NCBI GenBank assembly: GCA_010093705.1
Contig: MU006092.1
Coordinates: 934,567-998,566 of the forward strand
DNA from: Patellaria atrata CBS 101060
Taxonomy: Eukaryota; Ascomycota; Dothideomycetes; Patellariales; Patellariaceae
Length of the DNA stretch: 64,000 nucleotides
Direction: 5' to 3'
Part shown: piece by piece, positions 24,172 to 36,000 of the stretch
Position numbering within the stretch: the stretch's first letter is position 1
Layout of the letters: each line of letters starts with the position of its first letter
Notes under the pieces: model-generated
The model's input: the letters and a program-made list of their open reading frames with translations, nothing else
Databases searched by the model: none
What the model was told of the DNA's origin: nothing
Program-made: the position numbers and the translations under genes

Positions 24172-25598
24172 ATGAGGGTTCTCATGATGCAGAAGTCCAT
24201 GGGGCTCTTTGCCACAACCGGAGAATACAAAGCCAACACCAGCCTCTTAAGATACCTTGCGAGTAGAGGCCATGCCACAGCACAATTCTGCTTCACATAC
24301 GATGGCGAGATCGAGCGTGCGATATCGAAAGTGGAAGCTGGAGGCGCGAAAGCAAGTGTCTCTTCAGGTCAATTCCAGATGATCACCGAAGAAGGCAACC
24401 CTACAGACATCAAGTACTGGTCGTTTACGAATGTCAACGGTATCTACAACATCGCCTTAGATGCTGATGCCATCACCAAGGTCTTCCCTACGAAACTCCA
24501 GGCGAAGGAAACCAAGAAGTTCCTAGAGGTAAGCACACCGCATTACAACTTTGTCTCACCCACTCTAACAACCATAACAGACTGAAGAGCAAAGCATACG
24601 ACTCCAAGCCTATACCAAGCTACTATTCGAGCAAATTTCCCTCTTCAAGCCCACACATATCCTATTCAGCGATCCCCTATGGATGAAAGCTACATCGGTA
24701 ATGGATCTTGAGGGTGCTAAACGTATCTTCATCATCCACTGTGCCGAGCAATTACCATTTGGACCTTATGCTGGAGGTATCCCGAACAGTGCTTGCTCAC
24801 CAGCAGAGCATGAGCTTCTGAAACAATGTAACGGTGTATGGGCTGTCTCAAAGGCTGTTAAGAACTATGCATGGAAATATGGACAACTGGAGACCGCATG
24901 TATCCCGAACCATGCATGGATCTACCTTGATGAGAGAACACAACAGCTACCACGACGAAGGTACAACTGGAACAAAGGTCTCGTCGGGATGATCAATCCA
25001 TCGAGGGTTAAAGGTGTGCACATCCTTCTGAAATTGGCTAAGCGGATGCCGGAAGTCGGATTCGTTTGTTGGCGCAGTTGGGCTATGCACGACGAGATTC
25101 GCAAGGCCCTTGAGGAACAACCTAACATTGAGTAAGTAGATTCCTAAGAGTCTATCTGATATCACAATGGATTACTAACATGTCAACCACAGGTTACGCG
25201 ACCCAACCACCAACATGGAAGAAGCATGGGACGACATCAAAGTGCTCCTTGTACCATCACTCTGGCTCGAAGCATGGGGCATTGTCGTCGTCGAAGCTCA
25301 GCTACGAGGCATACCCGTGCTTGCATCAGACGCTGGTGCTCTTCCTGAGTCCAAACTCGGAGTTCCTCATATCATCCCTGTCAAAGCGCTCACCGGTGAG
25401 CACGACGAGGATGGCCAATACACTGTTCCGGAGCAAGACATCGAGCCTTGGGTGGAACCACTCGACACCTTACTCAAAGACGAGGAAGAGTACAAGAAGC
25501 TTGCCGAACAGGCAAGAACGGTCACTGCCGACTATGTCAAGAACCTCGATGACACAGCGATCGAGAAATGGATGATCAGCTTAGCGAGGAAGCAGTGA
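24172..25598 (+). CDS. Glycosyltransferase family 4-like protein
   Basis: There are three exons: 24172-24528, 24581-25131 and 25193-25598 (437 residues). The two introns are 52 and 61 bp with GTAAGC/ACAG and GTAAGT/ACAG ends. Two-domain GT-B architecture is suggested. The N-terminal half (MRVLMMQKSMGLFATTGEYKANT...) looks like the acceptor domain. The C-terminal half has NPSRVKGVHILLKLAKRMP and WDDIKVLLVPSLWLEAWGIVVVEAQLRGIPVLASDAGALPE, the E-x7-E-type donor-binding motif of GT4 enzymes. No signal peptide or membrane segment is present, so it should be cytosolic. Donor and acceptor sugars cannot be inferred. The long leader and TATA box suggest strong or regulated expression. Confidence 0.85.
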
Positions 25599-26571
25599 TC
25601 GGTATAGGTCGATGGAGTGTTTAGCAAGGGAGTATTTACAGTGATATAACTCATTGTTCCCTGGGTGGTTTTGTACGATTCTTTATGATACCATGATTAT
25701 GTTTCAATCTCACATTAGACTAGCATAGCTCAAGCAAGCGATAGGCGCCTCATCAATTGATAATATATTATTGTATAAATTTCTGGTATCGCTCGTTTCC
25801 GATATGACATTTGGCGAGTCTTACAATCCGTTCTTATTACCTGAAGGAGTCAAACTGCCCAACTGTACTGTACCGTGGAAGGAACAAGCCTCTAAGCTAC
25901 GTACATTACTTGGAATTGAATATCTCGAATTGCACCACTTATTGCAAACCGTTTGTATAATCTGTGGACCACAATACATCCTCACCAATACAACATCAAT
26001 CACATCACTCACGTAGAAACAAGTAATTAACCAAGACCAGAAAACCCGTCCAGGATCATGGTATAACAGCGAAGGGGAGACACCCGGCATTGCATGTAAG
26101 GTAAAGTTTAAGAAGAAATGGGATTAGGTTGCTTCATGTTCTTAGCTTGGGTTCGCTGTATAGTACAGGGGAGCCGAGTCGACGAGTCCTCCGGGTGTAG
26201 GCGGACGAAGAAAGGGGGGCATTATGTTTGTTGGGACATGAGTGTTTGAACTTTTGGTGCGGCGATAACTGTTGTGGTATACGACCTTCTACGCACGAGG
26301 ATAATCACATTTTCAAACAACAGTGCTCAAGTTGCCTGATGAGCCGACGGGGATTGCACTGGTAGTGGGACATGGGAGCATGCATTGAGAGGAAGTCAAT
26401 ATCACGGTTTGCACATAAGCATTGGGAGAAAAGTGAGATATTCCTTCGTCATTCCTTTACGGTGACGGCCGTCATCATTTCATCATAGGATAATGTACAG
26501 TTTTGATGAACCATCTCCATTCTCATACCCACTCCGCTCCTTCTCAGTCTTCTGACCCTGCCAAAGACATC
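25599..26571. other. Convergent intergenic region
   Basis: This region lies between the 3' ends of the GT4 and hemerythrin genes. It is AT-rich in its first half. I see no gene in it. Confidence 0.5.
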
Positions 26572-27329
26572 CTACTTAGTCGAAGGATTAGGCGAGATAG
26601 TCTGATCAGGGAACTTCCTGAAGATATCCGCGATGTGATCGATGGGTGCAGTCAACAATCCCATGACCGTCTCGAACGGTGGGTTTTCGCCGGCATTTGG
26701 GTGGCTGCGAGATGGGACGAACGCCTTGGTCCTACCGAAGCTCTTCGCAAGTGACTGCGAATCTGCGGTGCCTTCTTTGCTCAACGCATTCTCAAGAGCC
26801 GGAAGATCCTTCTCTTCCTCATCCTTGATATGCTCTGAGAGAGGTCCGTAGAGCTCCTTGAGCTTAGGCACGTAGTTGGGATCAGTCGATTTCATGTTTT
26901 GGAAGGTCTTCAAGAGCTCTTTGACCTATTGTTGAATAATGAGAAGATCTCAATGAATATGATACATTGTCTACTTACCATGTGATGCTCTTCGCGGTCC
27001 TTGTCTGCCATTTGTTTTCCTTCCGGTCCCAAATACTTCTCGAAAGCAGGATAGACAATCAATTCCTCGCCAACGGAGTGACGAGCGAGCTCCCAGGTGA
27101 ACTGATTGCCATAGCGTTGCTGATGGTCGGGGTCAGAGGAGTTGACGACCTCGTTGTAGTACTGTTCAAGCTCCCTGTGGTCGTGCTTGATGGCTTCTGA
27201 AATGGTAGACATGGTGGCGACGCGTGCACGGAGAGATGCTGATCTATTTGAGAGCAAAAATCGTGGCTGTTGACGTTGAAAGACCGCTCTGAGCGTTGGA
27301 GTTGTTGTTGTGAGACGGGTGAAGCTCAT
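26572..27329 (-). CDS. Hemerythrin (HHE) domain protein, probably mitochondrial
   Basis: There are two exons, 27329-26979 and 26925-26572, with a 53-bp intron in phase 0 (GTAAGT/ATAG); 234 residues. The first 40 residues are Arg/Thr/Ser-rich without acids (MSFTRLTTTTPTLRAVFQRQ...), as in a mitochondrial presequence; a second Met follows at residue 40. The domain has the hemerythrin ligands in order: IKHDHRELE, ARHSVGEELIVYPAFE, DREEHHM/VKELL and EHIKDEEEKDLPALE. A Pro-rich C-terminal tail follows. Hemerythrin-like proteins bind a diiron centre and sense or buffer oxygen, NO or iron; the role in fungi is not settled. Splicing within HHM/VKELL restores the motif, supporting the intron. Confidence 0.92.
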
Positions 27330-28597
27330 AGCAGAATATGAGGATGAAGGAGAATGGGATTGTGTGAAGGGTGAGAGGGTGGCATCTATAAGATAAATAG
27401 GGTACGTACTGTACCCTCAGTTGCTCTCACTGAGAGTCTACATATTGCGACATCGTGATGCCTTCTATCTAGGTTGTGCGACGTGACCGCTACACGTGAA
27501 TGCCTCTTTTGATGTTTTGAACGGCTCCGGAGAGCATTCCGAAGGCAAGAGCAATCCATCCGCGGAGGGGTTTGAAATCGGAATTGTCTCATTGGTCAGT
27601 AATGGAACTTGACAGTCTTTGACGCTGTTTGCGGCCGCTAACGTCATCGGTACGTTCGTTTTGGCTCGGCACTTCTGGCTAATTATCATTCATAGTCGCT
27701 CATTCTTCCCAGGTTTCCATCTCATATCATAATTTATCCTCACGGCCCCACAGTCACAGGCGATTGCCACTTCAGCTTGTTTAATGTTCCTGCAGGTGTG
27801 GATGTCCCGGAGATAAGCCGACTGTCGGCTTGGCTCTTATCCAAATGACCACACCAAACTTCCCGTCTCACTTCCGACTTCTTCCCATCCGTTCCTAATA
27901 GTAAGGTATCTTAGCAATTGATCATAATATCACTTTTCCCTTTTGTCCCGTGATATCTCTTAATTCTAAAATGTGCTTTCTGTGAATGGTTTATATTTCA
28001 ATAGACGTTTGGGTCACGCGATTTCGTTCGCGTTCACTCACCTTCCCATTTCTTCGAGTCCAGACGGGAAAGTGAACTTTCACCACCTCATCTCAAGAAG
28101 TCGTATCGCACATGAATCTTCAAGGTCTTTAGCCGCGATCTTAGATAACTATATAGAATTATTATTATACTTATGATTAAGTAGATGACCAAAAAAAATA
28201 TGCGTTTATGTCATGATTCTCAGAGGTAAGATACGTTTGAACTTCGGCTCGCCAGGCCTTGGCAAGTCACACAAATATTTCCCTTCACGAAATCTTAGAT
28301 AGTTTCCTTCCTTTTCCTCTTATTATTTATTTATTTCCAAGGGAGTCTACGAGTACTGTTCAGTTATGCTCGTATCTTAAAGATACTCGCCGTGACAACT
28401 TATATATGTGATCTATAATACGTTTCAAAGGTAATGATTTATATATAATCCGTATCTTGATATATACTGCTTTTGAAGATATCTCTTAGGTATAGTATTA
28501 TACTATACTTTAATCTCTTTTCGCTCTTTCTATCTTTGCTATTAACACAAGCGCCGTTGGTAAGCCGTATACTACACATCATTCATTTCTCTGCGTT
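27330..28597. other. 1.27-kb intergenic region with one dispersed repeat copy
   Basis: The left part holds the hemerythrin promoter. The dispersed repeat copy at 28067-28225 and a strongly AT-rich stretch (about 28300-28530) occupy the right part. No gene is supported. Confidence 0.5.
28067..28225 (+). repeat. Dispersed repeat, copy C
   Basis: This copy shares with the pair at 6567-6965 the blocks GGGAAAGTGAACTTTCACCA, TATCGCACATGAATCTT, TTAGATAACTATATAGAA, an AAGTAGATGACCAAAAAAAA block and a TTTATGTCATGATT end. Order, spacing and strand agree with copies A and B. Confidence 0.75.
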
Positions 28598-29958
28598 CTA
28601 AACCCCTTTCCTTATTCCCACCTTTCGTTCATCTATAGCCGGGTCCTCATACACGACCGACACATCATCCGTACGTCGGATCCAAAACGTGCCCTTTCCA
28701 TGCTCAGGCCTTTCATTTTCCGAGCCCAAGATACTCTCCTGGCTGTCTTGCGCAAGCGTAACGTCCGAAATGCCGATCTTTCTGTGCTTTGAGCTCGACT
28801 TGATGCCTGAGTTCGAAGAAAGTTCAATATGGTTTGGCGTCTTGACGCCATTGCGTGATCCGTAGCCGTTGCCATAATGTTTGTCGCCTGTACTGCCGAA
28901 GACGCGTTTGCCGAGGACGAGATCGAAGAGAGGTTGCAAGGTTGGGATGCAGGCGGCAATGATGATGGAGTTACCTTCGATGCTGGTCCAAATTGTGATG
29001 CCAGATGCGTCGTCTACAAGAGGAAATTAGACCTTCCTTGTGGTCAGGTAGAAAGAGAGCTTCACTTACAGCTGAAATCAGCGCTCGCGAGAGCAGGTAG
29101 ACGCGTGCACTTATAGATAGCTACGGCAGTGGCTCTGGTGCTAGCATAAGCGGTTGTATTTAAGTGGAACATTAGGAGTCTTACACGGAGCCTAAACCGA
29201 GCGCGATACTGAGAGCCAGTTTTTTCTTAAGGTTCATCTGAAGGTTATAAAGAACGACAGCAGGGTATATAGCAAGATAGAGGTCCACAGCAGCAGATAT
29301 ACCTATGGATCTGTCAGGTACGTCTTTGGGTAAATTGTGAAGAACTTACTGCCAGCAGCGATGGCATAATAAACTAGAATCCATCGACTCCAACAGGTTC
29401 CTTTGACAGAAAAGTCCCACTGAGATCGAGCTGGGGTGCATTGTGCGAAGAGAATGATAACGCATCCAAACAAGATCAACAAACAACTTCCCGTCATGGC
29501 CCATAGGAAGATTCTGTGTCTTCGGCTGGGATTGGTTATCTTCGTCAGAAGCGCAACCACAGCCAATTTTGGAATACCGAACGAAAAGATGCCAGGGCAG
29601 AAGCCAGCAATGGTGTACAGAATTGCATCAGACTTCTGCTTATCGGTGAGAACAGCGAAGTGGCGTCCGTTGCCAGCTCTCACGGCTGCTATAGTCAAGC
29701 CAAGCATGAGGTAGCCGCATATCTGTGCAGTCTCTCAATATAGGAAGAGATATGGAATTCAGTCCTAAAAAAACATACCATAGACACGATAATGAGCCAG
29801 TCATCAAGTCCGACCCGCGATAGTATCTTGCTTCTCACATAGAGCCTTGCAGCAACGAAGAATGTGGCAATGACGGTGAGGGTGCAGCATATTGCTAAAA
29901 TGCTAGGGCCTATGTCCTGCTGCGCGATGTGGGGAGGAAGTTGCTGTGGTGCAGACAT
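28598..29958 (-). CDS. Rhodopsin-domain (PTH11/SAT4-like) seven-helix membrane protein
   Basis: There are five exons: 29958-29779, 29722-29350, 29302-29185, 29140-29070 and 29013-28598 (385 residues). The introns are 44-56 bp, all GT-AG and in phase. The frame shows seven membrane segments and the usual signature residues: LDDWLIIVSM after helix 2, an extracellular TCWSRW after helix 4, LYLAIYPAVVLYNLQMNLKKK, YKCTRLPALAS and GNSIIIAACIPTLQPLF. A polar tail of about 90 residues follows. There is no CFEM domain at the N-terminus. The family is large in plant-associated ascomycetes and includes PTH11-type surface receptors; this member has no assigned ligand. The four junctions each restore a conserved stretch. 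Confidence 0.9.
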
Positions 29959-31588
29959 AGCAGAATCTAGGCGAAGCTAGTAAACGAAGTTATAAGGATT
30001 TGAAGTCAAAGGATGGAGAAAGTCCTCCAGCTAAGTACAGTAATGGGGAAATAATTAATAAGAAACATTTTGAGGGTTTTCACATATTTGATTTAGGACC
30101 TCATTCTTTATCCAGGATTGAGAACATAAAACAATGATCCCAGGTTCTCCTGTTGATCTATATGTAGGATAAGCTAGACCGAGCACAGAGCGCAGGGAGA
30201 AATGTTGGGTGCCAGGCATCCCTCGAATAAGTTGCCAGATGTGTTCGAGAAGACCGTTCACCAATCGAAGATCGAGGGGATTCAATTTCCTTATGAATAG
30301 GAATTATATGATTAAGATATTAGGAAATTTCTGTAGCTTTCTATCCACGAAATCTTTCTTCAGCAAGAACTTAGAAGAACCTAAGGAAAATAGCGACCAA
30401 TTCAAAATTTTTCGACCTCGAGAATGCTACAATTCCTTTTAGATCCAGAAAAGATATCATTGTGGAGAACGAAGGAAGTGCCGCACCGAGGCTAGTAGAC
30501 GTTGAAAATGCCTAGAAGCTAAAGTCTAGCGGTCAGTGAAGCCAAGCCGAAGGAGTTAGTTCTGGTCTGGAACAGTAGCTAGTCTGGGATTCCATGTGCT
30601 AAACCGCACGCTCGGTACGCTTACAGTGCTGTCACGGCTGTACATACAATGTTTGGGAAGTTATCGGCTTGTTCTCCGCGATAACCATCACCTCCGCTGT
30701 GTCACCACTTCAGAGAGTTGAAGAAATTATTCATGCATATGAACCATAACAAAGAGTGCACTCACCTGTGTCATCTTCCCTTTTGAATGTACAGTACCCC
30801 CACGGCCCCTCTTTCCCCAGTTCTCTCGACAAGGAAGAAGAGGTTTTCTTTTTTTTGAAAAACCGGTATTTACGCTAGTGCGCCGTTCCTAGCCAGGAGA
30901 CTGTACATAAGTCTGTAAGGTACGGTACAGCATCCTATTGCATACTGTGGATAGCGTGATCCTTCCCGTCGCCACACTGTCTTACTGTATCAGGCACAGT
31001 ATTCTTCGATTACGATAAAAGAAATTAACAACGTGACGGAGCGCTATAAACGGCTACGCAGTAGGATGCCTTACATAGATTACTGTACAAGCACCTTACT
31101 TGTAGACTCAAGGAGGGCGAAAAAGTGATGGGCGAACAAAACACCCTCCTCATGCAGAAGGAAAAATTGATATCAAAATGAACAACACCACTTTGAAAGC
31201 TACAAAGTTCAAACTTGCAAGATAGGTTTGAAATAGTCTGACCTCTGTAAACCCCCACATTTACATTTATTTAGAGCATCTCTTGTGGTGTTGTTGTCGT
31301 TGATGGTAATTTGATTGATCACAATCTTTTTGCCTAATAAATTCTCAAACCTTGGGGTGTGGAACTTATGCCGCTCCTGCGCGTGGCGGCGTCTTAGCCA
31401 CGCCTCCTTAATCGTAGCGATGTGATAGACGTCGATTATATCTTCTCTAAACATTAGTTTCAGCTCCACCGAGTCCTTTCCGTCCGAGCTTAATAGTCTC
31501 TCTGCACCATTAATGCATATCTAGGGGAATGCCCCAGTTTTGTCACTCTCTTGTCCATCTCACAAACGCATCAACATCTTTTGAGAAA
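29959..31588. other. 1.6-kb divergent intergenic region
   Basis: This region lies between the rhodopsin-domain gene (minus) and the O-methyltransferase gene (plus) and must contain both promoters. No further gene is supported. Confidence 0.5.
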
Positions 31589-33197
31589 ATGACCGCAGCT
31601 ACTCAACAAGAGAACCAAACTGTCCCTGAAAATGAGTTGGCCAATGGAAACGGTATCTATGGGAAGGAAGGAGTGATAGTGCCTGTGGTCAACCCTCCAG
31701 TAGATATCGGTGTTGCACTATGCCCATGCGATTCGGACGCTGTCCCAGAGATATTGAAGAGCATATCGTCCTTTGGAGACGACCCATCTCTCGACAATGA
31801 TAATACTCGTTTGGGATTGCTTGCCAAAGCACGAGATCTTGTGAGAGCTCTAGAGACTCCTCGAGAGACCATGATCAAACATTGCTGGGCGCAGGTATGT
31901 TGGAAACTTTTTTTTCGAAGTGAGATTGGTTTGCTAATATCAAACTTCCTTTTTAGCCTGGGTGTTATACCGCCATCACTTCTTGTTACAACCTTGGTGT
32001 TTTTTCGGTGCTAGCCAGTTATGGGGGCAGACCAAAGAAGGTCACTGAGATTGCGAGGATACTGAGGACCAATCCCGAGGTGTTGAGTAAGGCGCCGTAA
32101 TCCGCAACATTTTCGATAAACTGCTGATGGGCCAAGCCCGCCTGATGAAGCATATCGCGGCCATGGGCTACATCAAAGAGACAGATCCTGATGAATACGC
32201 TCCGACGAACTTCTCGAGATCTCTGACAATTCCTATTATTGGGGATGGTTATCCATGTCTGTAAGTGTTATCTTGTCAACGGTGCTCATTCGATTGAGAT
32301 GGCTAATTGAACCAGTGCGGGCGGAGCCCACAAGTCGTGCAGCAAGTTCCCCGAATATATGGCGAAGACGAATTATGCAACGCCCACTGACGTCCAAGCC
32401 GGGCCGTATCAGTATGCCTTTAACACAAAGATGAACATGTTCGAATATATGCAGTCAAACCAGCCCTTAGGCAAGCAATTCAACCATCACATGGGCGGCT
32501 ACCGGCAAGGTCGGCCAAGTTGGGTAGATTTTAACTTCTACCCTGTTGAGGAGCGACTGATCAAGGGCATGGACGCCTCTCCCGACGCCGCACTACTGGT
32601 TGACGTTGGTGGATCTCTGGGTCATGACCTCCAAGAGTTTAGGTACGTTAGAATCCACGACTTCTTCCAAGAGAATTGCTAACAAAGCTTCAGAAATAAA
32701 TATGAAAACGCACCCGGTCGACTTGTATTGCAGGATCTTCCGATTGTCATTGATGCTATCCAGCAACTTCACCCCAGTATTGAGCGCATGAATCACGACT
32801 TTCACACTGAGCAGCCTGTGAAAGGTACGTTTGACAATCCTTAAACACCAAGCGAGAGACGCTGACAAAATCTTAAGATGCTCGCGCATACTATATGCAC
32901 TCGGTCCTGCATGACTGGCCTGATGACGTTTGCAAGAGCATTTTGAAGCGGCTTGCTGCTGCCATGAAGCCTGGTTATAGCAAGTTGCTCATCAATGAGA
33001 ACATCATCCCAGATAAAGGAGCTGATTGGCAAGCTACTGCTCTAGACATGATGATGATTACACTCTTTTCTTCCAAGGAACGAACCAAGTCCGATTGGTA
33101 CCGGCTATTAGAGTCACCAGAGCTTGGTCTCAAGGTGGTTGGTATCTGGAGCGTTGGGAACGGGGTGGAGAGCTTAATTGAATGCGAGTTGAAATGA
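31589..33197 (+). CDS. SAM-dependent O-methyltransferase (COMT type)
   Basis: There are six exons: 31589-31894, 31957-32086, 32137-32260, 32316-32642, 32694-32824 and 32878-33197 (445 residues). All introns are 50-62 bp and in phase. The second intron uses an AAG acceptor but keeps NPEVLTRLMKHIAAMGYIKE in the family register. The N-terminal dimerisation/winged-helix part is followed by the SAM site LLVDVGGSLGHDLQEF, then LVLQDLPIVID and HSVLHDWPDD, with His351 as the likely catalytic base. Substrates of such enzymes are usually phenolic or polyketide-like metabolites, but no biosynthetic core gene is nearby. An in-frame ATG at 31529 would add 20 residues; I prefer 31589. Confidence 0.88.
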
Positions 33198-35402
33198 TAG
33201 AAGATAGCAGAACGGTAGATTGGAGTACCGCAACATATCTTGATCAATTCTAACAATGTAATCCTACTTAACGGTCGGATAGTATCGTTGTTATTAGCAG
33301 ACATCAGTATGTAAAGAATACACATGATTTAGGTTCCTTACTATGCTCTCGACTCGCTCTATCATTTCGGAGCCCTAGTGCAAGCTACTGCAATGTAAGA
33401 AGCCTGGTTCTCGTGCCTCTGTCATATGGAGTGACAATGGCCTATGGATCATTGGATCCCTTCCTCGGCGAAGGAAGTCGACAGTTCCAAAAATGGTTTG
33501 TCGAAGAGTACGGTAGCTCAACGATTCTCGAAGGGTGCTATAATCCAGGTCTTCATACAGTCTTTTCTTGAGCATATTGCTCTGTTTAAATATCCCTCGT
33601 AATTATGAATGCTTTCTCGCACATCATAATGGCAAGCTCGCCGAAGTCAATGTATCGTGGAGGAAACACTCCCAGGCTTCTCCCTTGATGTCTCTCTGGT
33701 GTCGTGTTGCAGTACCGAATATCTACCGGGCCGGTATAATATCCGCAGCGCTACTAAAGCCGGTAAGGTACGGTAGTGGAGGTACACGCTAAACAAACCT
33801 CCACCCGACGACATCTGAATTGTATCAGAGTACAACCTCATCTCGTTGTACTAAGGTGCATTTGTTTCTTTCTAGCTACCTTACAGTTCTCGTGTTTGTA
33901 CAGAGTATATATTGGAGATACTGACTCACACGCACCCAAATCGGTGAGCTAACCCTGTACAGTTTGAACTCCGCAACAATGGATAGTATTTATGAGAGGT
34001 AATCGTACACCGGGTAGTGTCATTCCTTATTACTTGTAAATGTATGATGTATCTAAGTTTTCATTGAGCTTATCACTGCTCTCTCGAGCGCAACTCAACC
34101 CACCCTTGCCAGCTAATTCCTCTTCCTCTCCCTGAACTAGTAATATCGAAGTATGGGTCCTTTGGTGAATCTGTCAGCTATCTGTCAGCTGTCACCCATG
34201 GAGTAGTATGGAGCACTAAAAGTCTATCTTCAAAAGTTATCTGTTTTCAATATCTGTTTCGTACTCAAACGACTCTACTATCTCAACAGATATCTCAACG
34301 ACTATTATCTATATTGAGATTTGGATACGTGTTCTCTGTAGCTCTTCAGTATATATAAACATTCCTTCAGGAGATAGATAGAAATCAAGCGATTATCTTG
34401 ATTATTCAGCACCCTCACGTCTGACAAAATGATACATAGTGTAAGAATGGAAGAGACGTCGAACTAATTAATCTAATCATCAAAAGTAAAAGGAGAGAAC
34501 TTATTAGAATCGTAGAACTGGATCTACAGTTTCTATGAATAATGCATCTCTCTCTAGTGAAGATTGATCTGCGTCATCACCAATCGGTATTGCAATATGC
34601 ATCTGTACTACAAAGTGCAGAAATTTGTCGCAAACCTATGTACAATGATAACTGCGGGTTCAAATAAAGTTGTCGCTGTTAGTCCGACGCTTTGCACTTT
34701 CGGGGGTCGGTGGAAACAAAAGTTGCTCGGCTCGAAGGGTCCGACTCAAACTGGGAACCACTTCCAGATTTGTACCTGCTCATCAACGAGCTGTCATCAT
34801 GTTCTCCTATAGAGCTCATTCCATCATTCAAACTTCTTCAAAATTTGAGCGCTCAGAAGTCTATACTGAAAGTGATTAGTCTACGAACAAGTACTTCGAA
34901 GAATCCAACACCGGACCGAGCAGTAGGGATCTGTGTAAGTAAGGAAACCTCAGTTGAGACGGTGATATTGTTAATAGAGCCGCAGAATTTATCCTTAAGC
35001 TATCCTTCCCCAAACTGCTCGCCATAGTCGCAGCGTAACCCTCGTGAGCTCAGGTCTTGCAGTGTTCCCAGTCGTTCCTCGATCCCACCTTCCCAGTAAT
35101 GCTAGATGTGATAATGGAACGCGGGCTGATGGGCTGATGGGAACGGTGTGGTTAGGGTTAAAGATAGCTCCCGTCATTTGACGTCGTCGCAAGTCTTCCT
35201 CATTCTAGCAAGGCGAACATCCTCCATTGATTTCCTTTTTGCCTCCCCCCTTTACCCATCCTGCGAAACTTATTTTTCAGCGCAGTATTTGATTTCAAAT
35301 CTTACACCTTGGGCCTCACCATTTAAGTCTGCATCGATTACTCCCATTCCGCCGTAGTCTGTCAAGGACGAATGAAAATAATATCCTCCCCCCAATATAG
35401 GG
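33198..35402. other. Gene-poor stretch
   Basis: I see no intact gene. A frame at 34692-35027 (111 codons) looks partly protein-like but I cannot match it; it may be another decayed fragment. TATA-like and AT-rich segments are frequent. Confidence 0.45.
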
Positions 35403-36000
35403 GCAATGAATTGTTGGAGGAGGAGTTCAGAAGCTTCGATTCGATGTCAGATGACAAGTCTCCTGGAACTCACTATGCACACGAGCTGAATGCTGTAGAC
35501 GAGAGACATTCCACGTATTTGTACAAGCCAGACACTCGACAGGATTAGAGACCATGTACTATTCGAGAAACTTCGTTTGGGACCTCTAGATCTCTCAGAA
35601 AACCATTATATGCCTAGCGGGTATGTTTCGCCGCATCCAATCCAATAAAGCGTCCGACACTTGAACCTCTTCGGGTACCCTGGGCATAATCTGACTCCCT
35701 ATCGCCCAAGCGAAAGGTCTACGCAGATCCTAATCGAAGACTGCTCACATCCTGAGTTAGCTCTTGAGAAGAGCCTGGTAGTCAATCCCCCAGTATCTCC
35801 GGATCTTGTTCTTCAACAATACCTCCCCGATAGGTACTACGTGACAAAGAAAGCTCGAGGATGAGATTGAAGTAACATCTGCAGCAAATTCACCCGTCAG
35901 GACGTTCAGCCGAATATGTAGCCTACCGGTTCTTAAAATGCTTTTTCCCGTAGCACACGCAGAGCCTGTCGCAGCGTAGCCCGTTAATTCCCTGATACTT
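35403..36000 (+). pseudogene. Decayed protein-coding fragment, family unknown
   Basis: Three forward-frame segments follow one another as if from one protein. The first (about 35403-35550) contains SFDSMSDDKSPGTHYAHEL and NAVDERHSTYLYKPDTRQ. The second, in another frame (about 35547-35866), contains RIRDHVLFEKLRLGPLDL, SENHYMPSGYVSP, one TAA and then ILIEDCSHPELALEK and QQYLPDRYYVTKK. The third, in a further frame (about 35855-36000), contains LEDEIEVTSAANSPVRTF and SLPVLKMLFPVAHAEP. The switches show no splice sites I trust. This looks like a gene broken by at least two frameshifts and one stop. I do not recognise the family. Confidence 0.4.
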
